A DNA stretch of 16,342 nucleotides, taken from Verrucomicrobiota bacterium. GTDB lineage: Bacteria; Verrucomicrobiota; Verrucomicrobiia; Opitutales; Opitutaceae. This document shows, piece by piece, positions 1-7,782 of the stretch. Below the pieces are notes generated by a model. The model made no database searches and was not told the origin of the DNA. It saw only the letters and a program-made list of their open reading frames with translations. The position numbers and the translations under genes were made by a program. The stretch lies in contig JAEXPL010000451.1 of the NCBI GenBank assembly GCA_023446865.1, positions 1 through 16,342 of the forward strand, written 5' to 3'. Numbering within the stretch: position 1 is the stretch's first letter; the number at the start of each line of letters is the position of its first letter.

Positions 1-63
1 CCCGTAGGGTGACGCGCACGGCCGCTTTGCGCTTTCCCCTGGTCCGGGTCCGCCCACTCTCAC

Positions 64-67
64 GGAG
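64..67 (+). promoter_or_regulatory. ribosome binding site of the CE15-like gene
   Basis: GGAG lies 7 bases before the ATG at 75. It supports that start over the GTG at 9, which lies in the same frame. Confidence 0.6.
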
Positions 68-74
68 CTCCCCC

Positions 75-1532
75 ATGCGTCGCTTCGTCCACCTCTCTCT
101 GGCGCTTCTTCCCCTCGCCCTCACCGCGGCCGACTCCCCCTCGCCGGTCACGTCCAGACCTCTCCCTGCACCGCCACCGGCGCCGTGGCTCCTCTCGAAG
201 GAGGAGCGTCAACGCCAGGATCAACTCGCGCACACCGATCGCCAGCGCCTCATGGATCTGCTCGGCGTGCGCGAACCCACGGACCTTCCGCCCGAGGAGT
301 CCGACCCCAAGCGCCCCGCCGGCCTGTCGCGCCCGCCCAACAACCCCAACGGCTGGACCGATGCCGCCGGTCACTTCGTCGTCCGCTCCCCGTGGGGCAA
401 CTGGATCAACTACGACCTCGCCAAGGCCGCCACCGGCCCGTTGCCCGATCCGCTTCGCCTCGCCGACGGCACTCTGGTGACCGACGCCTCCACTTGGTGG
501 AGCCGGCGCCGGCCCGAACTTGTCGAGCTCTTCGCCCGTGAGATCTACGGCCGCATCCCGTCCGAGACGCCCAAGGTGACCTTCGAGGTCGTCGCCACCG
601 AATCGTCCGCCGACGGCAAGGTGCGAACCCGGAAGATCGTCGGTTGGATCGACAACTCCCGGCACCCGGCGCCGGCACCCGCCATCGTGCTCAAGCTCCA
701 CCTACCGGTCGCTGCCGCCGGCCCCGTCCCGGTGATGGTCTCGATCGGCGACTTCCAGCCGCCGCCCGGCTTCCCGAAACCGCCCGGCCCGTCCGCCAAG
801 GATCTCGTGCTCGCCCGCGGCTGGGGCTACGCCACCTACGATCCCTACCTCGTCCAGGCCGACACCGGCGCCGGCCTCACCGCGGGCATCATCGGCCTCG
901 TCAACGAAGGCCGTCCCCGCACGCCCGACCAGTGGGGCGCACTCGCCGCGTGGTCGTGGGGCCTGAGCCGCGTCATCGATTTCCTCGAGACCGACCCCGC
1001 GGTCGACGCCCGCCGTCTCGCCGTCGAAGGCCACTCGCGCTTCGGCAAGACGGCCCTCCTCGCCGCCGCGCTCGACCAGCGTTGGGCCGCCGTCTACGCC
1101 AGTTGCTCCGGGGCGAGCGGCGCCAAGCTCCACCGCCACGACTTCGGCGAGTCCGTCGACATCGTGGCGTGGGGTGGCGAATACCACTGGATGGCCGGCA
1201 ATTTCCTCAAGTACGCGGGGAACTGGTCCGCCCTGCCGATCGACCAGCACGAACTCATCGCGCTCGTCGCTCCGCGCCCGCTCCTCGTGACCGGCGGCAC
1301 CGAGGATCTCTGGCCCGACCCCGTCGGCATGTTCCAGGCCTGCGTCGCCGCCGGCCCCGTCTACCGCCTCCTCGGCCGGGCCGACCTCGGCACGACGGAA
1401 ATGCCCGCGCCCGACGTGGCACTCACCGCCGGCGACCTCGCCTTCCGGCTCCACACCGGAGGCCACACCGACCTGCCCGACTGGCCCGCCTTCCTCGACT
1501 TCGCCGCCCGACACTTCGCGACAACCCCGTAG
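75..1532 (+). CDS. secreted CE15-like glucuronoyl esterase family alpha/beta hydrolase
   Basis: The protein has 485 residues. I chose the ATG at 75 because a GGAG (64-67) lies 7 bases upstream and a signal peptide follows at once (MRRF, then a Leu/Ala-rich core ending near LTAA). A GTG at 9 would only add an arginine-rich leader. The nucleophile motif GHSRFGK (Ser about residue 321) is the hallmark of carbohydrate esterase family 15. Further bacterial CE15 features are DQHELIALVAPRPLL, a TEDLWPDP acidic loop (about 409-416), AAGPVYRLLG, and a terminal GGH (His about 464) before DWPAFLDFAARHF. CE15 enzymes cleave the ester between glucuronic acid on xylan and lignin alcohols, and they act outside the cytoplasm. 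The position of the fungal catalytic Glu (23 residues after Ser) is Cys here, so the acid probably comes from the TEDLWPDP loop. The gene stands alone. Family assignment is fairly secure; the substrate is inferred. Confidence 0.85.
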   Translation: MRRFVHLSLALLPLALTAADSPSPVTSRPLPAPPPAPWLLSKEERQRQDQLAHTDRQRLMDLLGVREPTDLPPEESDPKRPAGLSRPPNNPNGWTDAAGHFVVRSPWGNWINYDLAKAATGPLPDPLRLADGTLVTDASTWWSRRRPELVELFAREIYGRIPSETPKVTFEVVATESSADGKVRTRKIVGWIDNSRHPAPAPAIVLKLHLPVAAAGPVPVMVSIGDFQPPPGFPKPPGPSAKDLVLARGWGYATYDPYLVQADTGAGLTAGIIGLVNEGRPRTPDQWGALAAWSWGLSRVIDFLETDPAVDARRLAVEGHSRFGKTALLAAALDQRWAAVYASCSGASGAKLHRHDFGESVDIVAWGGEYHWMAGNFLKYAGNWSALPIDQHELIALVAPRPLLVTGGTEDLWPDPVGMFQACVAAGPVYRLLGRADLGTTEMPAPDVALTAGDLAFRLHTGGHTDLPDWPAFLDFAARHFATTP

Positions 1533-1890
1533 TCCTGCGCCGCCCCGAGAGTCCGCCCCCGCACACCGCGCAGCTGGATCAACGGCCGAGGAGCAACACC
1601 ATCGTTCCCCGCCGCTTCGCGAATCCTCCGCCCCTCGCCCGGGGAGGCACCCAAGCCAGTGCGACCAACCGCAGCGGCGCCCCGTAATCCAGCCGCCACG
1701 AGCTCGGTCCAGGACCGTTTACCCTCGCGACCGTGAAGGTAAACGGTCGCCCCCGCCCCGCTCTCGCCGGAAACCGTCCGCCTGCGCCCGCACAAAATTG
1801 CGTTGAGCGCCGCGTTTCTCGTCCGGCAGCATTCCCACCCAGCGGGCCGGAGCAGCATGCACCAGCGCCCGGCGATTCCGACCGCGCCCC
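1533..1890. other. 358-bp intergenic region before the prc gene
   Basis: No credible gene is visible here. The open frames that cross it (for example 1579-3471 on the minus strand and 1733-2071 on the plus strand) are arginine/proline-rich shadows of high-GC DNA. The only strong structure is the palindrome cluster at 1705-1748. I could not identify a promoter with confidence, although the prc promoter must lie here or further upstream. Confidence 0.6.
1705..1748. repeat. nested palindromes (13-bp plus 11-bp stem hairpin) upstream of prc
   Basis: Two overlapping dyads are present. The first is CGGTCCAGGACCG (1705-1717), perfect around a central A. The second has arms GACCGTTTACC (1713-1723) and GGTAAACGGTC (1738-1748), 11 bp and perfect, around a 14-base loop. 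No T-tract follows on either strand, so a standard intrinsic terminator is unlikely. The structure ends 142 bases before the prc start. It could be a factor-independent stop without a U-tract, an operator, a leader structure or a dispersed repeat; the sequence does not decide. Confidence 0.6.
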
Positions 1891-4464
1891 ATGCCCCACT
1901 CCCTTTCCCCTTCGCGCCACCCGAGCGCGTCCCGCGTTTCGCGACTCGCCCGTCTCGCCGCCGGCGGCGCGTTGTTGCTGGCCGCGAGCCTCCCGGTATT
2001 CGCGGCCCAGCGACCCTTGGGCACCCGGCTCCCCCGCGCCGACCGCGTCACCCTCCAACAGGAGGCGCTGATCGTCATCCAGCTGTTGCAGGGCTACCAC
2101 TACGCCAGCCGGCCGTTCCACGAGCTGGAGTCGCCGGAGTTCCTCGACCGCTACCTCGCACGAATCGACTCCAGCCACCTCTTTCTCACCGCCGCCGACG
2201 TCGAGTTCATCCACCGCCGGTTCGACCGGAACCTCAAGACCGTCTACCTCTTCTCCGGCGACCTGCAACCTGCCTTCGAGATCTACGACCTGTTCTCCAC
2301 TCGCGCCCTCGCGCGCTGCGATTGGGTGGAGACGCGTCTCCAGCAACCCATCGCCCTCGACCGTCCCGGCTCGCTCGCCCCCGACCGCGAGCAGGCCGCC
2401 TGGCCCGCCGACGCCGCCGCGGCCGATGCGCTCTGGGAGCAATGGCTCCAGCTCGAGCTCGCCGGCGAGATCCTGGACGGACGCACCCAGGAACAGGCCG
2501 TCGCCCGCGCCCGGGAGCGCAACGCCCGTTTCCGCGCCCGCGTCGCCGGCGCCGACCCGCTCGCCGTGCGCGAGCAGTTCTTCACCTGTCTGCTCGAGTT
2601 CTTCGACCCGCACAGCGGCTACTTCTCTCGCGCCAACGCCGACGAGTTCAACATCGAGATGGCCGGCACCGTCGCCGGCATCGGCCTCGATCTGCGCGCC
2701 GTCGACGGCCGCTTCTTCGTCGAATCCGTGTATCCGGGCGGCCCCTGCGACCAGCTCGGCACCATCAACCCCGGCGACGAGCTGCTCGCCATCGCCGAGG
2801 CGGAGGCCCCGGCGAAGCCCCTGGCCGGCCTGCGCCTCCGCGAAGTCGCCCGCCTCGCCCGCGGCGCGCCCGGCGGCAAGGTCACCTTGTCGGTGCGTCC
2901 CGTCGGTCCCTCCGCGACGCCGCTCTCCATCGAGGTCACGCGCTCCCGCGTCGACCTGCCCGCCAACCACGCCGCCGGCTTCCTCGTGCACGTGCCGGCC
3001 ACCGCCGGCGCCACCACCGTCGGCCTCATCCGGCTGCCCGCGTTTTATGGGAGCCGCCCGGGCGATGCCGCCGAGACCAGCATGGTGGCCGATGTCCGCG
3101 AACTCCTCGCGCAGTTCGCCGCGAAGGACGCGCGCGCCATCGTCATCGACCTGCGCGACAACGGCGGCGGCCTGATGATCGAGGCCGCCCGGCTCGCCAG
3201 TCTCTTCCTTGAGGGCGGGCCGCTCGTGCACTCCCAGGGTACGGACAACCGCCCCGAAACCCTCCGCGACGACGATCCCGCCGCGGCGTTCGCCGGGCCG
3301 GTGGTCCTCCTCACCTCCCGCCAGAGCGCCTCGGCCAGCGAGGCCTTCTCCGGTGCGATGCAATGCTACCGCCGCGCCCTCGTCGTCGGCGCCGGCTCCA
3401 CGTTCGGCAAGGGCACCGCCCAGTCCTACATCGACATTCGCGACCTCACCAACGTCTCCCCGGCGCTCCAACGCCTCGGCGGCGTGGCCCGCGTCACCCG
3501 CCAGCTCTACTACCTGCCCGACGGACGCTCGCCGCAGCTCACCGGCATCGTGTCCGACATCGCGTTACCGGCCTTCGAGATCCCGGGCGAGCGCACCGAA
3601 ACCGAGCTGCCCCACGCACTGCCGGCCACCTCCATTCCGCCTCCGGAGCCTATGCCCGCGCTCTCGCCCCGGCTCGCCCAGCTCACACCCGAGTTGCTTC
3701 AGACCCTCCGCGCGCGTTCCACCGAGCGCCAGGCCGCCCTGCCCGAGTTCGCGCTCCGCCAGCGCTGGCTCGCCTTCTACCGCGAGGTCTCGGGCGAGAA
3801 CGCCATCGCGCTGCCGCTCGAGCAACGCCGCCAGCAGGCCGCCACCCGCGAATCGTTGCGCAACGAACTCCGGGCCGAACGCCTGCGCCTCGGCGCCCAG
3901 TCGGCCTTCCCCTACGAACGGATCGACCTCGCCCTCGTCGCCGCGGCCCGCGAGGCCCACCAGCGCGCCCTGCGCAACCGCCGCACCCTCGCCGGCGAGC
4001 CCTGCGCCGACCGGTACGACCGCGGCGTCTTCTATTTCCAGACCGGCGATGGTCCGATCCGCGCCATCCCGCTTGCCGCGCTCGACCTCGACGACTGCCG
4101 CGCCGCCGCCGCCACGCTCGCGGAGGCCTGGACCGGCGCCACCAATCTTCCGTTACAGCCGGACCAGGTGAAGGCCGTCCTCGCCGACCTCGCCCACCAG
4201 CAGGAGTTCCCGGACCCGGCGGTCGACCTCGCGGTGCTGGTTCGCCGCCAGCTTTCCCAGCCGGTCGACGAGCCCACGCTCGCCGCCGGGCTCACCGCCT
4301 TCGTTCGTGCCGCCCTCGTCGCCGACGGCGACCAACTCCGCGACCTGCCGCTGCTCGACACTTCTCTGCGCGAGTCCCTCCGCCTCGCCGTCGACTGGGC
4401 TGAGTCCGCTCCACCCGCATCGACCACACCCGCGCCCACGCCCGCTTCACCCGCCCAGCCCTGA
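1891..4464 (+). CDS. prc: carboxy-terminal processing (tail-specific) protease, Prc/Tsp family, S41
   Basis: The protein has 857 residues and is periplasmic. The ATG at 1891 is followed by a signal peptide (hydrophobic core about 22-35, cleavage near VFA/AQ). The N-terminal helical region has the Prc feature FLDRYLARIDSSHLFLTAADVEF. A PDZ domain (about 255-345) contains GIGLDLRAVDGRFFVESVYPGG. The S41 protease domain (about 370-555) contains LRDNGGG, SASASEAF (nucleophile Ser481) and TFGKGTAQ (Lys507), matching the Ser430/Lys455 dyad of E. coli Prc. The Asp441 position of MQDY is Cys492 here (MQCY). A DUF3340-like C-terminal region (about 575-700) follows. Roughly 170 further residues make it longer than the 682-residue E. 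coli enzyme and end in an Ala/Pro/Thr-rich tail. Prc trims or degrades periplasmic proteins with exposed C-termini, including murein hydrolases. The next gene starts 7 bp downstream. No clear Shine-Dalgarno sequence is visible. Confidence 0.93.
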   Translation: MPHSLSPSRHPSASRVSRLARLAAGGALLLAASLPVFAAQRPLGTRLPRADRVTLQQEALIVIQLLQGYHYASRPFHELESPEFLDRYLARIDSSHLFLTAADVEFIHRRFDRNLKTVYLFSGDLQPAFEIYDLFSTRALARCDWVETRLQQPIALDRPGSLAPDREQAAWPADAAAADALWEQWLQLELAGEILDGRTQEQAVARARERNARFRARVAGADPLAVREQFFTCLLEFFDPHSGYFSRANADEFNIEMAGTVAGIGLDLRAVDGRFFVESVYPGGPCDQLGTINPGDELLAIAEAEAPAKPLAGLRLREVARLARGAPGGKVTLSVRPVGPSATPLSIEVTRSRVDLPANHAAGFLVHVPATAGATTVGLIRLPAFYGSRPGDAAETSMVADVRELLAQFAAKDARAIVIDLRDNGGGLMIEAARLASLFLEGGPLVHSQGTDNRPETLRDDDPAAAFAGPVVLLTSRQSASASEAFSGAMQCYRRALVVGAGSTFGKGTAQSYIDIRDLTNVSPALQRLGGVARVTRQLYYLPDGRSPQLTGIVSDIALPAFEIPGERTETELPHALPATSIPPPEPMPALSPRLAQLTPELLQTLRARSTERQAALPEFALRQRWLAFYREVSGENAIALPLEQRRQQAATRESLRNELRAERLRLGAQSAFPYERIDLALVAAAREAHQRALRNRRTLAGEPCADRYDRGVFYFQTGDGPIRAIPLAALDLDDCRAAAATLAEAWTGATNLPLQPDQVKAVLADLAHQQEFPDPAVDLAVLVRRQLSQPVDEPTLAAGLTAFVRAALVADGDQLRDLPLLDTSLRESLRLAVDWAESAPPASTTPAPTPASPAQP

Positions 4465-4471
4465 TTCCGCC

Positions 4472-7276
4472 ATGCGCAAGACCTTCGCCTGCTGCCTCGC
4501 GATTTCCACCCTCGGTGCCGCCGCGGCCACTCCGCCCGCCGCGCCCGCCACACCCGCCACACCGCCGCCGACCGCTGTGGCGGTGCCCGCGCCCGCCCAG
4601 TCCACCGATCCCGCCGCAAACCCCGCGGCCGCTGCCTACTGGCAGGCGCTCAAGCTCCTGCGCGAGGGCAAGGTGGCCGACTGGCCCCAGGCCCGCACCC
4701 TGCTCAAGCGCGCCACCGACGCCGAGTTCCCCACCGCGCTCAACTTCGTCGCGCTCTGCCATCTCAACAAGAACTACGGATACAGCAAGGATCGCAGCCG
4801 CGCCGCCAACTTCCTCCGCCTCTCCGCCGAGCAGGGCAACGCCAACGCCCGACTCCTCCTCGGCCAGTGCTACGCGCAGGGCACCGGTGTGCGCAAGGAC
4901 CGCGCCCAGGCCATCGCGTGGTATTCCGCCGTGCTTGCCGCCGACACCGACTTCACCGTCCCGACCCCGCCCGCCGACTTCTTCCCCGCCCCCACCGGCG
5001 GCACCAAGGCGGAGACGCCGGGCACGCTCAGCGGCAGCCTGCCCGTCGATCCGGCCGACCAGATCCGCGCCTCCGCCCACTACGCCCTCGGCTCGCTTCT
5101 CGTCTTCGAGAAGAAACTCGCGGAGTCCCACGACCACCTCGTCAAGGCCGCGACGCAGGGCGCCAACCACAGCGCCGGCCTCTACGACGCCGCCATCCGC
5201 GCCGCCATCAACTTCGCCTTCGGCCAGGGCATCCCGCGCGACATGAAGCAGGCCGACGAGATGCTCGCCCTGAGCAAGAAGCTCATCCGGCGCAACGTCC
5301 TCTACATCGCGCACAACATGGTGGAGCAGAAACTCGTCGACGACTTCGCGCAGGCCGACGTCGAGGAGGAGGCCGCCGCCGAGACGGACAAGATCGAGAC
5401 ACAGCTCCAGTTCGCGTTCGCCGGCTCGTTCGCCGATCCGAAGTCGAAACTCTACGACGCCAAGGAGGCGGCCAAGTGGTACGCGCTCGCCGCCGAAAAG
5501 GGCGAGGTCTGGGCGATGCTCTCGCTGGCCTTCCTCCATCACGAGGGCCGTCTCGGCCAACCCGACCCGGCGAAGGCGTTCGAGTGGTTCAAGCAGGCCG
5601 CCGAGAAAGGAAATCACAACCTCGGCTGGGCCAATCTCTCGATCTGCTACGAACACGGGCTCGGCACACCGGTCGACCACGCCAAGGCCGCGGAACTGTG
5701 GCAGAAATACCGTGACAACGACATCGTCTGCTACCTCGGCACCATCGGCCAGTGTCCGACCACCGTCCTGACCTACGAGCAGGAACTGGAACTCACCAAG
5801 ACCTGGGCCGAGAAGAAGGAGGACGCCCACGCCCAGTACCTGCTGGGCACCCGTTACCGTTGGGGCTGGGGCGTCGACACCAACCTCAAGACCGCCGCCC
5901 GCTGGTTCCAGCGCGCCGCCAAGGCCAACCACGGCGCCGCCCTCTGCGCGCTCGGCCAACTCTACCGCGACAACGGCAAGGCCGTCGGCTGCGACTCCCT
6001 GGAGGAGGGCAACAAGAAGGCCTTCGAAGCCTTCCAGCGCTCCGCCGCGGCCAACTACCCGGACGGCCACTTCCACCTCGGCTACTGCTACGCCAACGGC
6101 ATCGGGTGCACGGCGGACACCGACAAAGCCGTCGACGCCTACCAGCGGTGCCTCAAGTTGGATCCGAACGATTCCACCGCCCACAACAACCTCGGTGCCG
6201 CCTATGTCAGCCTGAGCGAGAAGGCGCCGAAGAATTCCCAGACGCGGACGAAACTCGAAGCCCAAGCCCTTGAATACTACCGGAAAGGCGACGAGCTGAA
6301 GAACAGCTACTCCGCCTACAACCTCGGCCTCATCGCCTACGAGGGGCAGATCCAGAAGAAGGACCTGCAGCTCGCCTACACCTACTTCGAGACCGCCGCC
6401 GCCCGAGGTTACCCGGCGGGCCTGGTCCATCTCCGGATCGGAAAGATGCTGGAGAACGGCGAAGGCGTCCCCGCCTCCTTGCGCGAAGCCGCCTACCATT
6501 ACCGCCTCGCCGCCCTCGCCGACAACCAGGACGCCCTCGTCAAGCTCTGCGAGATCTACATCTCCAAGCCCGGCTTCGCCCAGAACACCGACCGCGCCAT
6601 CTACTGGCTCAGCTTTCTCGCCCGCCGCGGCAACCCCGGCGCCATCGTGGCGATCGGCGACGCCCTGATCCGCAAGGGCGACTACGAGGAGGCATTCAAG
6701 TTCTTCAAGCCCCTGCTCGACGCAGACCCGCTCTATTACTCCGGCGCCTCCTTCTTGAAGGGCAACGCCTACGAGCGCCTCAGCCGGCTTTATCGCGACG
6801 GCCTCGGCGTCAAAGCCAACCCCAAACGCGCGGACGAATACCTCAAAAAGGCGATCGAACTCGACAACCGCGACGCCCTCTACACGGCTGCCTGCAACGA
6901 GCTGAAGGCGAAACAGACCGGAGCCGGCATCCTCCTCCTCAAACGCGCCTGCGGGAAGGGCCTGAGCAGCGCCATCTACAAGCTCGGAACCATGGTCCTC
7001 CACGGCGAAGGGCTGGCCCGCGACCCCAAGGTCGGATACGAACTCATCCGCCGCGCCGCCGTCTTCGGCGACCCCGAGGCCATGGTCGCCCTCGCCGAGG
7101 GTGCGGTACAGAAGGTGCCCCAGGCCCCGGCGCTCGACGAGGCAATCCGTTTCGCCGAGATGGCGGAGGAGTGCAACGACCCGCGGGCCGCCAAGCTCCT
7201 CGAGCAACTCACCGCGCTCCAGTCCGATTCGAACACCGCCGCCCCCGCCGAAACCGGCTCCGCCCGCCCGCTCTGA
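4472..7276 (+). CDS. secreted Sel1/TPR-repeat protein
   Basis: The protein has 934 residues. The ATG at 4472 lies 7 bp after the prc stop and opens a signal peptide (MRKTFACCLAISTLGAAAA). The same frame extends upstream to 4307, but only inside prc as arginine/proline-rich shadow. After an Ala/Pro-rich linker (about 19-50) almost the whole chain is Sel1-like repeats. Recognisable units include ANARLLLGQCYAQGTGV, AKWYALAAEKG, AFEWFKQAAEKGNHN, ARWFQRAAKANHG, GHFHLGYCYANGIG, AYTYFETAAARGY and YKLGTMVLHGEG. Such alpha-alpha superhelices bind other proteins; no catalytic motif is visible. The spacing and direction imply cotranscription and coupling with prc. E. coli Prc works with the TPR lipoprotein NlpI, so an adaptor role is attractive but unproven. 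There is no lipobox, so the protein is probably soluble in the periplasm. Family is certain; function is unknown. Confidence 0.92.
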   Translation: MRKTFACCLAISTLGAAAATPPAAPATPATPPPTAVAVPAPAQSTDPAANPAAAAYWQALKLLREGKVADWPQARTLLKRATDAEFPTALNFVALCHLNKNYGYSKDRSRAANFLRLSAEQGNANARLLLGQCYAQGTGVRKDRAQAIAWYSAVLAADTDFTVPTPPADFFPAPTGGTKAETPGTLSGSLPVDPADQIRASAHYALGSLLVFEKKLAESHDHLVKAATQGANHSAGLYDAAIRAAINFAFGQGIPRDMKQADEMLALSKKLIRRNVLYIAHNMVEQKLVDDFAQADVEEEAAAETDKIETQLQFAFAGSFADPKSKLYDAKEAAKWYALAAEKGEVWAMLSLAFLHHEGRLGQPDPAKAFEWFKQAAEKGNHNLGWANLSICYEHGLGTPVDHAKAAELWQKYRDNDIVCYLGTIGQCPTTVLTYEQELELTKTWAEKKEDAHAQYLLGTRYRWGWGVDTNLKTAARWFQRAAKANHGAALCALGQLYRDNGKAVGCDSLEEGNKKAFEAFQRSAAANYPDGHFHLGYCYANGIGCTADTDKAVDAYQRCLKLDPNDSTAHNNLGAAYVSLSEKAPKNSQTRTKLEAQALEYYRKGDELKNSYSAYNLGLIAYEGQIQKKDLQLAYTYFETAAARGYPAGLVHLRIGKMLENGEGVPASLREAAYHYRLAALADNQDALVKLCEIYISKPGFAQNTDRAIYWLSFLARRGNPGAIVAIGDALIRKGDYEEAFKFFKPLLDADPLYYSGASFLKGNAYERLSRLYRDGLGVKANPKRADEYLKKAIELDNRDALYTAACNELKAKQTGAGILLLKRACGKGLSSAIYKLGTMVLHGEGLARDPKVGYELIRRAAVFGDPEAMVALAEGAVQKVPQAPALDEAIRFAEMAEECNDPRAAKLLEQLTALQSDSNTAAPAETGSARPL

Positions 7277-7323
7277 GCGGTGTCGCCCCAGACGAAGGTC
7301 GAGCGTCATTGGACAGGTGCCGC

Positions 7324-7344
7324 GGGCCGCGAAAACCGCGGCCC
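7324..7344 (+). terminator. possible terminator hairpin after the Sel1 gene (no T-tract)
   Basis: Arms GGGCCGCG (7324-7331) and CGCGGCCC (7337-7344) form a perfect 8-bp GC stem around AAAAC. The hairpin begins 47 bases after the Sel1 stop codon. No run of T follows, so its role as a terminator is a guess; it may be one more of the local repeats. Confidence 0.4.
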
Positions 7345-7374
7345 ATTGAGACTCGCGCATTCGCGCTGACCGAG

Positions 7375-7401
7375 GTGGACCGCGTTGCCCCCAACGCGGT
7401 C
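7375..7401 (+). repeat. palindromic repeat, copy A of inverted pair 1
   Basis: Arms GACCGCGTTG (7378-7387) and CAACGCGGTC (7392-7401) form a perfect 10-bp stem around CCCC, preceded by GTG. A related copy in opposite orientation lies at 7471-7498. Confidence 0.65.
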
Positions 7402-7470
7402 GTGGGTGGGAGCAGCCGCGAACAGCGTCAGTCCCCGAATGATCAGAGTACCGCCGCGGGCCGAGTCTCT

Positions 7471-7498
7471 GACTCGCTTGGGGCAAGCGGGTCCACCC
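7471..7498 (-). repeat. palindromic repeat, copy B of inverted pair 1
   Basis: On the plus strand the arms are GACTCGCTTG (7471-7480) and CAAGCGGGTC (7484-7493) around GGG, with one T/G wobble. Read on the minus strand it opens with GGTGGACC, as copy A does, and shares the TTG-CCC-CAA core. Three inner base pairs are swapped in a compensatory way, so pairing rather than sequence is kept. Confidence 0.55.
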
Positions 7499-7634
7499 CA
7501 AGACGTCCCGCGATCAGGCGAGGCTCAACCATCTCGGCGGGCGCACAAATCAGCCGTGATCATGCGGTAGCCGCGACTCCACGACGGAACCTCCGTCCTC
7601 CGTTGGTGAAACCATCGGCCGGCGTGCTCTCCCC

Positions 7635-7660
7635 GTGGGTCCGGTCTCCGACCGGACACC
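7635..7660 (+). repeat. REP-like palindromic unit, copy 1 of inverted pair 2
   Basis: The core is GTCCGGTC (7639-7646), TCC, GACCGGAC (7650-7657), a perfect 8-bp stem with a 3-base loop. The 26-bp unit is repeated as its reverse complement at 7697-7722, with 23 of 26 positions identical. Confidence 0.75.
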
Positions 7661-7696
7661 TCCTGCTCCAGCCGTGACCGCCGGCTCCCGTATTCC

Positions 7697-7722
7697 GGCG
7701 TCCGGTCAGAGACCGGACCTAC
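7697..7722 (-). repeat. REP-like palindromic unit, copy 2 of inverted pair 2
   Basis: The core is GTCCGGTC (7700-7707), AGA, GACCGGAC (7711-7718), again an 8-bp stem with a 3-base loop. It is the reverse-complement partner of 7635-7660; the two are separated by 36 bp. Two inverted palindromic units close together are the layout of a BIME. Confidence 0.75.
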
Positions 7723-7782
7723 TCGCGGACTGCACGATCACGGCCAGCTCGTGCCACCGGCGGTTCCACTCCGTCCGGCGGT

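Noticed and set aside
9..74. GTG start at position 9 for the CE15-like gene
   Set aside because: It would put an Arg-rich leader before a good signal peptide; the ATG at 75 has a Shine-Dalgarno sequence.
1579..3471. Long minus-strand open frame of 630 codons opposite prc
   Set aside because: Composition is Gly/Ala/Arg/Glu-rich with no domain; it is an antisense shadow of prc, whose frame has clear PDZ and S41 motifs.
4307..4471. Upstream start of the Sel1 frame inside prc
   Set aside because: The added 55 residues are Pro/Ser/His-rich shadow and would hide the signal peptide at 4472.
4292..7501. Minus-strand open frame of 1069 codons opposite the Sel1 gene
   Set aside because: Low-complexity Val/Gly/Glu composition without motifs; the opposite strand encodes unmistakable Sel1 repeats and a signal peptide.
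7171..7677. Plus-strand open frame through the convergent intergenic region
   Set aside because: It begins inside the Sel1 gene in another frame and reads through the hairpins; no protein-like features.
7324..7722. CRISPR array or integron attC-like series
   Set aside because: The hairpins differ in sequence and orientation, spacing is irregular, and no cas or integrase gene is present.
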